Shown here one piece after another: positions 7,445 through 14,380 of a stretch of 40,831 nt of DNA. The position numbers and the translations under genes are program-made. The stretch is taken from positions 1 through 40,831 of the forward strand of contig NZ_NPJI01000092.1 in the NCBI RefSeq assembly GCF_002251435.1. Reading direction: 5' to 3'. The notes beneath the pieces are model-generated. The model was not told where the DNA came from and did no database searches. It saw only the letters and a program-made list of their open reading frames with translations. Numbering within the stretch: the first letter of the stretch is position 1; every line of letters starts with the position of its first letter. Source of the DNA: Prevotella sp. P2-180. Its GTDB lineage: Bacteria; Bacteroidota; Bacteroidia; Bacteroidales; Bacteroidaceae.

Positions 7445-8543
7445 GGCAGGCTATTCTATAGTAAATGCTATGGTACAATCCCCAAAACAATTCAGAAGGA
7501 TAATGCATATAGATGGACAAAGAATATTTTTTATGTAGAAAATATCTTTTAAAGGGATTACGTATGTCATTTATTGCTTGTCGAGCCAAATTTCCTCTGC
7601 CAAAATTTCCGTTTTGCATTATATGTTCCAACAAGAAGCGTCCTTCTTTCTCATTCGGCTCACACAACCTCCAAGAACAATCCTCCTTCGTTAATCTTTC
7701 ATCCTCAACCATTAACTTTCCTATTACCCACATCATGGCAGAAAGGAACTTCATCATTCCGCACTGAGATATAATTCGAAGAACTTCCTTCTCATTCTGT
7801 CTTCCGGCATCATCCCATGCTTTCAACACCATCCAATAATCAATGACATGCCTCATTCCAAGTCCTTCATAAATGAAATGTCTGTAGGCATGGCTTAACA
7901 TGAACACAAGATTAAAGTCTGATGTAGGGAAAGCGATGTCATGATTACATCCTTCAAGTCGTATAAGATGAGTGAATTGCCTTTCTTGATTGTCATGGTA
8001 AAAATGATGCAGCCGACTGTCAGCAATTGGATTGATCAGATAGGAAGGAATAAAATGATACTCTATTTCCACATCTTTATAAGTAACAGAAGCATGATGT
8101 AGCGAAACCTCAGCTTCATTATGAACATAGCGTACAGCTTCGATTATCTTCTCTCTGTCCCCTTCTGTCCAAAGGTCAATGTCACCACAACTTCTTCTTG
8201 CGGCATTGGGGTATAAGGTGGCAACACCTTGCCCCTTCAATAAGCAACATCTTAATCCCATGCCAGCCATATTCAGGCACATCTCAGTCGCTATTTCATT
8301 AAGATGCTTATTTCTCTTCTCAATATGTACAACTAAAGAATACCATTTTAGCATCAAATCTTTAGGGCAATTTCTGATATTCTCAACTGCAGAGAAACCG
8401 ATACCCAATAAAGCCTGGTCTTTGCAGAATAGAAAGAAATCATGCCATTCCTTATCTGATGGTGTCGCATTATCAACCACTTGGATTCCCAAAGCGACAC
8501 GCAACAAATTGATATTTATCTGGACTTTATTAGTCAGTGACAT
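7437..8543 (-). CDS. PF14907-type nucleotidyltransferase
   Basis: This 368-residue protein has the full signature of the family: LLKGQGVATLYP (KG at 103-104, YP at 111-112) and CGDIDLW (GDIDL 120-124), where the Asp pair should bind metal as in pol-beta-type nucleotidyltransferases. Substrate and role are unknown; relatives sit in capsule and surface-polysaccharide loci of Bacteroidetes. It is the first gene of a two-gene minus-strand unit, and its 3' end overlaps the next gene by 8 bp. The ATG lies only about 4 bp from the IS91 ter end starting at 8548, so transcription probably depends on sequence inside that element or on read-through. Confidence 0.8.
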   Translation of the reverse strand: MSLTNKVQININLLRVALGIQVVDNATPSDKEWHDFFLFCKDQALLGIGFSAVENIRNCPKDLMLKWYSLVVHIEKRNKHLNEIATEMCLNMAGMGLRCCLLKGQGVATLYPNAARRSCGDIDLWTEGDREKIIEAVRYVHNEAEVSLHHASVTYKDVEIEYHFIPSYLINPIADSRLHHFYHDNQERQFTHLIRLEGCNHDIAFPTSDFNLVFMLSHAYRHFIYEGLGMRHVIDYWMVLKAWDDAGRQNEKEVLRIISQCGMMKFLSAMMWVIGKLMVEDERLTKEDCSWRLCEPNEKEGRFLLEHIMQNGNFGRGNLARQAINDIRNPFKRYFLHKKYSLSIYMHYPSELFWGLYHSIYYRIACHE

Positions 8544-8557
8544 ACCTGTTGCACTAA

Positions 8558-8577
8558 TTTTTCATTGCGGTGAAAAA
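8558..8577. repeat. ter palindrome, copy B
   Basis: A 20-bp palindrome equivalent to 5755-5774. The core is CATTGCGGTG, so pairing is kept through two G-T wobbles. Confidence 0.75.
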
Positions 8578-8784
8578 AGCTAAAGTCCTGCGGCTTATAA
8601 CCTTCCACTACAATATTTCACACTCATTTTACGTTTGGATTTCATCCGCCCTTTCTCACACTCGACATAACACAAACAATTTTGGTTCTGTTCTCGTTTA
8701 ATCGAAACGTTGCTCTAAAAGGTGAAGGGAGATGACGGGCCTTTTTCACACCCCCGTCATTAATCCCCTCCACCACAAATAACC

Positions 8785-9512
8785 ATGCCCAATACTACAT
8801 TGGACAAGGCGACTGACTTCGTCTTCCTCCTCCTTGCAAGGCAAAGTTCAAACAAGTTTGACTCTGCTCTTGCTTCGTTCGTCGGCTGTCGGCTGTACTC
8901 AAATTCAGAGACCGCATTTCGCTTTTTACTAAGAAACTGCGTCTGGCACAGTATGCAGACGGCAGTATCTATGACTATCGCCTGAAAATTGCTCAGGCAG
9001 TGTTGTTCTTCAAAAAGTTGCCGGATGAGTTCACACAGACGGACTTCGACTACTATCTGTCGACACTCCTGGACAAAAACCGTTGCAGCCTGTCCTTCTA
9101 TGCATATCGTGTGGCGATAACCAATTCCAGGATTCTTGACGTGACCCACTCAAATGTCTCATACGACTACAAGGACTACAGGAAAGGCGGCAAGCATGGA
9201 GTAATGACCATGGAGATTGACAAGTTCCTTGGCTTGTTGTCACTGCATGTTCTTGCCGACAGGTTTGTGAGGATACCTCACTACGGCATACTCTCACCAT
9301 GCAACAGGGATGCTCTGCGCAGCATACATCAGCAGCTCGATGTGCCGCCCGTGCCGAAAGAAAGGACAAAGAAGTCATATCTTGAGATCTGTCAGGAGAA
9401 TGGTTGGGAGATTGGAGTATGCAAGGAATGCCATTGCCAGCGTATCATCATAAGGATTATAAATCCAGCCCCGAGAGCCCCACCATTCCTTCTCATGCGT
9501 ATGGGTAACTAA
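8785..9512 (+). pseudogene. Broken integrase fused to IS91 transposase C-terminus
   Basis: The region starts like the integrase (MPNTTLDKA at 8785), is broken by an insertion at about 8813-8890, then continues in the integrase frame (LRLAQYADGSIYDYRLKIAQAV...DFDYYLSTLLDKN) up to about 9100. There it joins in frame to the transposase sequence AYRVAITNSRI, which runs to the normal transposase stop at 9512. The downstream 140 residues are nearly identical to those of the transposase at 3-752. Neither the recombinase catalytic domain nor the HUH motif remains. The in-frame junction looks accidental. Confidence 0.75.
8813..8890. repeat. Short palindromic insertion in the integrase remnant
   Basis: Relative to copies A and C, copy B has about 78 extra bases here. 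They include a hairpin (TCAAAC-AA-GTTTGA at 8848-8861, extendable to about 13 bp with a mismatch). This looks like a small non-coding repeat of MITE or REP type. No clear target duplication is visible. Confidence 0.5.
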
Positions 9513-9520
9513 GTGTGGCA

Positions 9521-9547
9521 GTCCGCGAAGTGCTTTTCTTCGTGGAC
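9521..9547 (+). terminator. Hairpin after IS91 transposase remnant
   Basis: The same 10-bp stem and 7-nt loop as at 760-786, eight bases after the stop codon at 9512. Its conservation between the two copies supports a function (termination or ori structure). Confidence 0.45.
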
Positions 9548-9763
9548 AGCCTCTTTGTGCCCTAACGCGTCTAAAACACTGTATATTGTATCATTTGTGG
9601 CATGATTTGAGATTGTGACATCTCTGTTTGTATATATTCTAAGAGGTACAAGTCCGTTTTTCTCATCCGTAAGTTGCCACTTGCCTTTTGGAAACCATGC
9701 AAAAACCAACATCTTTCCCCATAATAATCTGATTACATTTGCGGCGGACGTGCAACGGTCGGC

Positions 9764-9802
9764 GCTTCATACCGCTTTGCAGGCGATACGAAGCCTATCT
9801 TG
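9764..9802 (+). other. IS91 ori-end hairpin and CTTG target site, element B
   Basis: An imperfect inverted repeat of 13 bp (9764-9794) is followed by CTTG at 9799-9802, as at 1004-1042. The insertion is 12 bp beyond the stop codon of the kinase-nucleotidyltransferase gene (9815-9817), so that gene was not damaged. Confidence 0.7.
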
Positions 9803-9814
9803 TTCTATCACAAT

Positions 9815-11749
9815 TTATCTTCCAAAACCGTATAATGTTTCTCTTAACTCATGAGGCACGCCAATATCGTACATCTTACCATCAAGCTGCACACCCATAA
9901 GTCCATACTTCTCACGTACTTGCTCCAAGGCAGTAGTCAGTTCAATCTCGCCACGATTGCTGACCACACCATTCTCAATATTGTCATGCAACTGAGCGAA
10001 CACCTCTGGCGTGAGGATGTACTGACCAAATACGCTGAAATACTTTTTCTGCTGCTTTGGCGAACCAACACCTAAGAATTCTTCTGCGTATGCCACAGTA
10101 GGTTTCTCTGTAATATTGCTCATCTCAAGGACAGTCTCTTTCTTATTTGCCCAACGACCACTGATGATGCCATAATAGCCTACCTTCTCCAGCGGAATCT
10201 CGTGTATCGAGATCATTGCCTTGTTATACTTCTCGTATGCCTCAATAAACTGCAATGCGCAACACTTATTGGTGTTCGACTGATAGAGCGTATCGCCAAG
10301 GAGCAGCAAGACAGGCTCATTGCCAGCAAAGTCAACACAACGATATACGGCATCACCAAATCCCTTTTTCTCTGTTTGATAGACATAGTGCAGTTTCTTG
10401 CCTACTTCAAGAATATGATCCTCATAACGGAGTTTCTCCTTTGGCAACTTTGAAAGGTGCTCCTCTGACAAACGGGTCTCAAAGAAGTCGCGATACATCT
10501 GACGTTCTTCCTCGCCACCAAGTACAAGGCAGATCTCCTCAATACCAGCAGCAAGACACTCCTCTATGAGCACAAGGATCACAGGTTTCACCTGATTATC
10601 CTTATCCACAACAGGGAAGAAATCCTTCTTCAAGAATCGAGTCTCAGGATATAGGCGTGTGCCGAAACCTGCAACAGGAATGATAGCCTTACGAATAGTG
10701 TGCTTTGGCTCGATAGTCAACTTGTAAGCTGGCATGTCGTTGGCATTGAGATAGTCAACGAGCGCCAACTGACTTTCAGCATCTTTAGCAAGGAACTGGA
10801 TAGAACCATCACCCTGAGAGCCAACGCCCTTGCCTCCATAAGTTAATTCGAGAATCTTAGGATCAGCAAGAGTTGCATGGAGTTTTGGTGACTTCAACTG
10901 CGAAGGACAATTTGGAGCTACATATTTATCAAAAACCCCCTGAGCCTCTGTCATCAACTTTCCAAGGTCTTCCACGCGTCCCTCACGCATGCAGTCAATA
11001 GCACGCTGAATAATGTCTTGATTCATCTCACCAAGAGCCTTCTGCTCCATCTTCTCTACATCAGTTTCAGCAAATGGATATGCCTTGTTGAGATCAGCCA
11101 AAATGCGAATGGTATCTTTGCTCGCTTTCAGGTTAGCAAACACCCAATACAATGGCTTTTTGATATTGAAATTCTCTACATCCACCTCCTCTGCATCAAA
11201 GGTCATCTTTACAGGACGCACACCGAAAGCGCATGCCTGATCCAGACGACCGCAACGTGAAGCCGTACGCAATTCTCCCCAATAGGCAATATTCATCTCA
11301 CCCATTGTGTTGAGGTTCAAGTTATAGAGTTGGTTGAAAGCACGACACACCAGCACACAGATAGCAGCAGAAGAAGAAAGTCCACTCTTCATCGGCATAT
11401 CCATCTTAGTTAGGTGAATGTGCACACCACCTACCTTATACCACTCCAGCATATAGCTTGCCACACCTGCACAGTAGCAGAAAAACGAACCGCTCTTAGC
11501 AATCTCCTTCAACTCTTGAAACTCCATGCGGCACTCAAAGTCCTTCCAAGTGTCAGCAATCTCAGGAGCCTCAGATGTCATCTTGAAAGTGGTAGCCTTC
11601 TCTATTGTTGCATGAATGCCTTGCTCAATACCTGTCACCAAAGCGGCACCAGGAACGATTTCTGCATTCATAGTACGGTACTTACCAGCCCAGTCGGTAT
11701 GCTCTCCGAAGAGACACAGACGACCAGGAACAAAAATTTCTTTTGCCAT
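9815..11749 (-). CDS. Bifunctional GHMP sugar kinase / sugar-1-phosphate nucleotidyltransferase
   Basis: This 644-residue fusion has two parts. Residues 1 to about 345 are a galactokinase-like GHMP kinase: VPGRLCLFGEHTDW (8-20), GRLDQ with the likely catalytic Asp at 170, GLSSSAA (123-129) and GGKGVGSQGDG (305-315). Residues from about 352 are a nucleotidyltransferase: VAGFGTRLYPET (359-370) followed by KKDFFPVVDK, as in GalU-type pyrophosphorylases. The protein should phosphorylate a sugar at C1 and then make an NDP-sugar, a salvage logic like that of the fucose enzyme Fkp but with the domain order reversed and a galactokinase-type active site. Substrate is not evident (galactose or a related sugar). 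It lies 14 bp after the GT8 gene and likely supplies its donor. Confidence 0.8.
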   Translation of the reverse strand: MAKEIFVPGRLCLFGEHTDWAGKYRTMNAEIVPGAALVTGIEQGIHATIEKATTFKMTSEAPEIADTWKDFECRMEFQELKEIAKSGSFFCYCAGVASYMLEWYKVGGVHIHLTKMDMPMKSGLSSSAAICVLVCRAFNQLYNLNLNTMGEMNIAYWGELRTASRCGRLDQACAFGVRPVKMTFDAEEVDVENFNIKKPLYWVFANLKASKDTIRILADLNKAYPFAETDVEKMEQKALGEMNQDIIQRAIDCMREGRVEDLGKLMTEAQGVFDKYVAPNCPSQLKSPKLHATLADPKILELTYGGKGVGSQGDGSIQFLAKDAESQLALVDYLNANDMPAYKLTIEPKHTIRKAIIPVAGFGTRLYPETRFLKKDFFPVVDKDNQVKPVILVLIEECLAAGIEEICLVLGGEEERQMYRDFFETRLSEEHLSKLPKEKLRYEDHILEVGKKLHYVYQTEKKGFGDAVYRCVDFAGNEPVLLLLGDTLYQSNTNKCCALQFIEAYEKYNKAMISIHEIPLEKVGYYGIISGRWANKKETVLEMSNITEKPTVAYAEEFLGVGSPKQQKKYFSVFGQYILTPEVFAQLHDNIENGVVSNRGEIELTTALEQVREKYGLMGVQLDGKMYDIGVPHELRETLYGFGR

Positions 11750-11763
11750 ATTTTAAATGTATT

Positions 11764-12762
11764 TTAATGACCTTTTATCTTGTTCATCAATATTGTATAT
11801 GTCGGACGCAAGTATGCATGTAACATACCAGTACAGAAATGCGCTACAGGAGTAGGCAACTTGAAGAGCATCTTTATTGTCTTAAACTTCGGATTATTGA
11901 AGTTCATCTCCTTCTTCTCTACATCCTTCCATGGACTCAACGCCATATACTTGTCGAAACGATCAGCATTCTTCAGTTTAGAGTTCTTGAACCACGGACG
12001 GATATCCAACAAACAAGTCGTGTAGTGGAAGACTCTCACGTCTTTCTGAGCTTCCAAGATTTCCTGCTTGGTGTAGTAGTTATGCGGATGACGTGTTCTA
12101 CGCAATTGCTCATAAGAGTACTGATACTCCTGCGACATCATGTTCCACTTTGGAGAATCCAAAATCTTAAACTTACCCTGGAACAAACCATTGATGATCT
12201 CCTGATCCGCGTAGTGCATAGCACTGGCATACTTATTGATGAAAGCCTTCATCTTATCAATAAGTGGATAGCTACGGAATTTATCAAGATCCATCATCAT
12301 CATGCCCGTATTGATATACACACCGTTAGTAGGAGCGCCCACCTTCCACTTGTACATCACACTTACAGGATCCTTACAAGCAATGATGAATTTATCCTCA
12401 AAGTCCATATTATAGAGCTGCTCCATATTGCCCTCAACAACCATATCGCAGTCAAGGTACAATACACGGTGTACATTCTCAGGCAATAGCTTCCAAGCAA
12501 AGAGACGAGAGAAAGCACTCTTTGGATATCGACCAGAACAAATCTCTGCAGGTATATCAAGACAGTTTACGTCCACCAGTTCAAACTTTCTGCCATACAT
12601 ACGTGCAGTCTCATATAACTTATCCTCGTTCTCCTTTGAAATATGGTCACCGAAGATCCATACGTTAATCTCCTCACACTGCTTGTTATTCTCAAACAGA
12701 GAGAGCATACAAATACCTGCAAGCCAGGCATAACCGTTGTCACTTGCTAAAATTACATTCAC
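11764..12762 (-). CDS. Glycosyltransferase family 8 protein
   Basis: This 332-residue retaining glycosyltransferase has the GT8 hallmarks: an ILASDNGYAWLAG start, the DxD metal site in RVLYLDCDMVVEGN, the acceptor-side HYADQEIINGLF, and HYTTCLLDIRPW, which corresponds to the H-x7-KPW motif. It transfers a hexose (usually glucose or galactose from UDP-sugar) onto lipopolysaccharide or capsule acceptors at the inner membrane. The start is a GTG at 12762; no better upstream ATG is seen. It is paired with the kinase-nucleotidyltransferase downstream (14 bp apart), and the pair is bordered on both sides by IS91 remnants. Confidence 0.85.
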   Translation of the reverse strand: MNVILASDNGYAWLAGICMLSLFENNKQCEEINVWIFGDHISKENEDKLYETARMYGRKFELVDVNCLDIPAEICSGRYPKSAFSRLFAWKLLPENVHRVLYLDCDMVVEGNMEQLYNMDFEDKFIIACKDPVSVMYKWKVGAPTNGVYINTGMMMMDLDKFRSYPLIDKMKAFINKYASAMHYADQEIINGLFQGKFKILDSPKWNMMSQEYQYSYEQLRRTRHPHNYYTKQEILEAQKDVRVFHYTTCLLDIRPWFKNSKLKNADRFDKYMALSPWKDVEKKEMNFNNPKFKTIKMLFKLPTPVAHFCTGMLHAYLRPTYTILMNKIKGH

Positions 12763-12827
12763 AATTTTTCAGATTATTTATTATTTTTATTGTTTTATCT
12801 ATTTAATATTATCTGCATAACACTAAT

Positions 12828-12857
12828 CCATTGGCGAGTCGTAATGCTCACCAATGG
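12828..12857 (-). promoter_or_regulatory. Leader hairpin upstream of GT8 gene
   Basis: An 11-bp stem with one mismatch (CCATTGG...GAG, 12828-12838, with CTC...CCAATGG, 12847-12857) lies in the 5' region of the GT8 gene. On the minus strand TACATTTG (12871-12864) fits the Bacteroidetes -7 box TAnnTTTG and would place the transcript start right at the hairpin. No good -33 TTTG is seen at the usual distance; that position falls at the IS91 ter end. Tentative. Confidence 0.35.
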
Positions 12858-12890
12858 TCAATGCAAATGTAGAGTCGAAAGTAAATGTCT

Positions 12891-13288
12891 GTTACACTAA
12901 TTTTTCACTGCAGTGAAAAAAGCTAAAGTCCTGCGGCTTAAACTTTCCACTACAATATTTCACACTTATTTTACGTTTGGATTTAATCCGACATTTCTCA
13001 CACTCGACATAACACAAACAAGTTTGGTTCTGTTCTCGTTTAATCGAAACGTTGCTCTAAAAGGTGAAGGGAGATGACGGGATATTTCGAACCTCCCCGT
13101 CATTAATCCCCTCCACCACACAAAAAATGACCAATACTACATTGGACAAGGCGATCGCGGCTGTACCCGCATTCATGGACCGCATTTCGCTTTTTACTAA
13201 GAAACTGCGTCTGGCACAGTATGCAGACGGCAGTATTTATGATTATCGCCTGAAGATTGCTCAGGCAGTGTTCTTTTTCAATAAGTTG
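12891..13288 (+). mobile_element. IS91-type element remnant C (ter end)
   Basis: This is the third copy of the element's left end. It starts at GTTACACTAA, has a perfect palindrome at 12901-12920, a non-coding region matching copy B over about 200 bp, a GATGACGGG...CCCGTCATT hairpin (about 13073-13104) and the integrase start at 13127. Homology to copy B ends near AATAAGTTG at about 13288, 33 bp before the stop codon of the GT4 gene. The rest of the element has been deleted. Confidence 0.8.
12901..12920. repeat. ter palindrome, copy C
   Basis: A perfect 20-bp palindrome with the core CACTGCAGTG. Compared with copy A (CACCGCGGTG) the C-to-T change on one arm is matched by G-to-A on the other, so pairing is conserved. 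Confidence 0.85.
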
Positions 13289-13297
13289 TTTGTATAA
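13127..13297 (+). pseudogene. Integrase N-terminal fragment (IS91 cargo), copy C
   Basis: A 56-codon fragment, MTNTTLDKAIAAVPAF, then FTKKLRLAQYADGSIYDY and QAVFFFNKL. This is the first part of a SAM-like N-terminal domain of a tyrosine recombinase. It is cut after about 54 residues and closes at a chance stop. There is no catalytic domain; non-functional. Confidence 0.7.
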
Positions 13298-13320
13298 TAA
13301 TATATGAGGAATACTAATAA

Positions 13321-14373
13321 TTATTCTCTTAATAATTCCAATAGTTTCTTTGCCTCTTTCTCCCATGAATACTTGCTTAGAACCTCTGTCGCAGGAGCGA
13401 CAGGTTCTGCAAGCAGTTTGTCTAAATCCACATCATAGTTATATGGATCTATATAATGTGCCGACTTGCCATATATCTCAGGCAGACAAGTGGCTGGAGA
13501 TAATATCAGCTGAGCCCCACATGACATCGCTTCTATAGGCGGAATACCAAATCCCTCGTAAATAGCAGGATGGATGAAGGCACGACAATGTTTCATCAGC
13601 GACTTTATCTCCCCATCCTTCAAATATCCGGTAAAATGCAGGTTGTCAGTCTTTAGGTCATCAGCGCCAAGATGGGTGAATCCTTCAGCCTTACCTGTAA
13701 TCACAAACTGCAATTGTGGATTACGTTTTGCCACTTCCATAATCCATACAAAGTTTTTCTGCGGTGAAAGACTACTCATAGCGAAGAAATACTCCCCATC
13801 CTTTGCAAACGAAAGTCGCTCAAATATACAGTTGTCTTCCTCAACACGATTGTAATGTTGCCAGGCATTTGATATGACAGTTATCTTCTCGTATGGAATT
13901 TTCAGCAAGTCATGTAACTTATCCTTGCTGTAATTGCTTACAGTCAATATCTTTTCTGCCTTGCGAGCCGCAATATCACATAGCAAACGTTTCCAAATCG
14001 TACCAAAGAAGCCATACGCAGAATGCATAAATTGCCTTCCTATCTCGTAGATACTTGCATCGTGAATACATACCACATCACAATGTCCGATAGCATACGT
14101 CGTAGTAAGGTTGACACATTTCATTTTGTGTTTCCTTAGCCATGGCCCCAGGCAGAACTGCTCCCATGCCTCACGTTTCAGAGTCCCAGTTTGTATTATC
14201 TCGATATTCTCAAAGTCCGGCAGATACAGAGCTTTCATAGAAGTAACTACACAAAACTCACCTTTCTCACATATCTTATCCATGTGCGTCAACAGTTCCA
14301 AAGCGAATCTTTCTTGACCTGTCAATCCCTTGGTCAGAAAACGACCGTTAAATGCGTATTTTGCTTTGTTCAT
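13321..14373 (-). CDS. GT4-family glycosyltransferase
   Basis: This 350-residue GT-B enzyme has an N-terminal domain with FNGRFLTKGLTGQERFALEL (glycine-rich acceptor loop) and a C-terminal donor domain with FFAMSSLSPQKNF and HPAIYEGFGIPPIEAMSCG, the E-x7-E signature of GT4. It would add one sugar to the lipid-linked repeat unit on the cytoplasmic face. It is the last gene of the long minus-strand polysaccharide operon, and its ATG is 7 bp from the stop of the KAP NTPase gene, so it must be co-transcribed with that cassette. The IS91 remnant C lies immediately downstream. Confidence 0.85.
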   Translation of the reverse strand: MNKAKYAFNGRFLTKGLTGQERFALELLTHMDKICEKGEFCVVTSMKALYLPDFENIEIIQTGTLKREAWEQFCLGPWLRKHKMKCVNLTTTYAIGHCDVVCIHDASIYEIGRQFMHSAYGFFGTIWKRLLCDIAARKAEKILTVSNYSKDKLHDLLKIPYEKITVISNAWQHYNRVEEDNCIFERLSFAKDGEYFFAMSSLSPQKNFVWIMEVAKRNPQLQFVITGKAEGFTHLGADDLKTDNLHFTGYLKDGEIKSLMKHCRAFIHPAIYEGFGIPPIEAMSCGAQLILSPATCLPEIYGKSAHYIDPYNYDVDLDKLLAEPVAPATEVLSKYSWEKEAKKLLELLRE

Positions 14374-14380
14374 ACAATAT

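Larger units (their letters stand above)
8548..9796 (+). mobile_element. IS91-type element B, both ends present, internally deleted
   Basis: The ter end (8548 onward, palindrome 8558-8577) and the ori end (hairpin 9764-9794, CTTG at 9799-9802) are both present, but only about 1.25 kb lies between them. An internal deletion near 9101 joins the integrase N-terminal region to the C-terminal part of the IS91 transposase. A roughly 78-bp palindromic insertion (8813-8890) interrupts the integrase start. Without the HUH motif the element cannot move on its own, but with both ends it could be mobilised by a related transposase. Confidence 0.85.

Noticed and set aside
9031..9378. 115-residue minus-strand frame across the IS91 copy
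   Set aside because: It is a shadow of the transposase frame; its Cys/His-rich translation matches no family and lies wholly within the known element.
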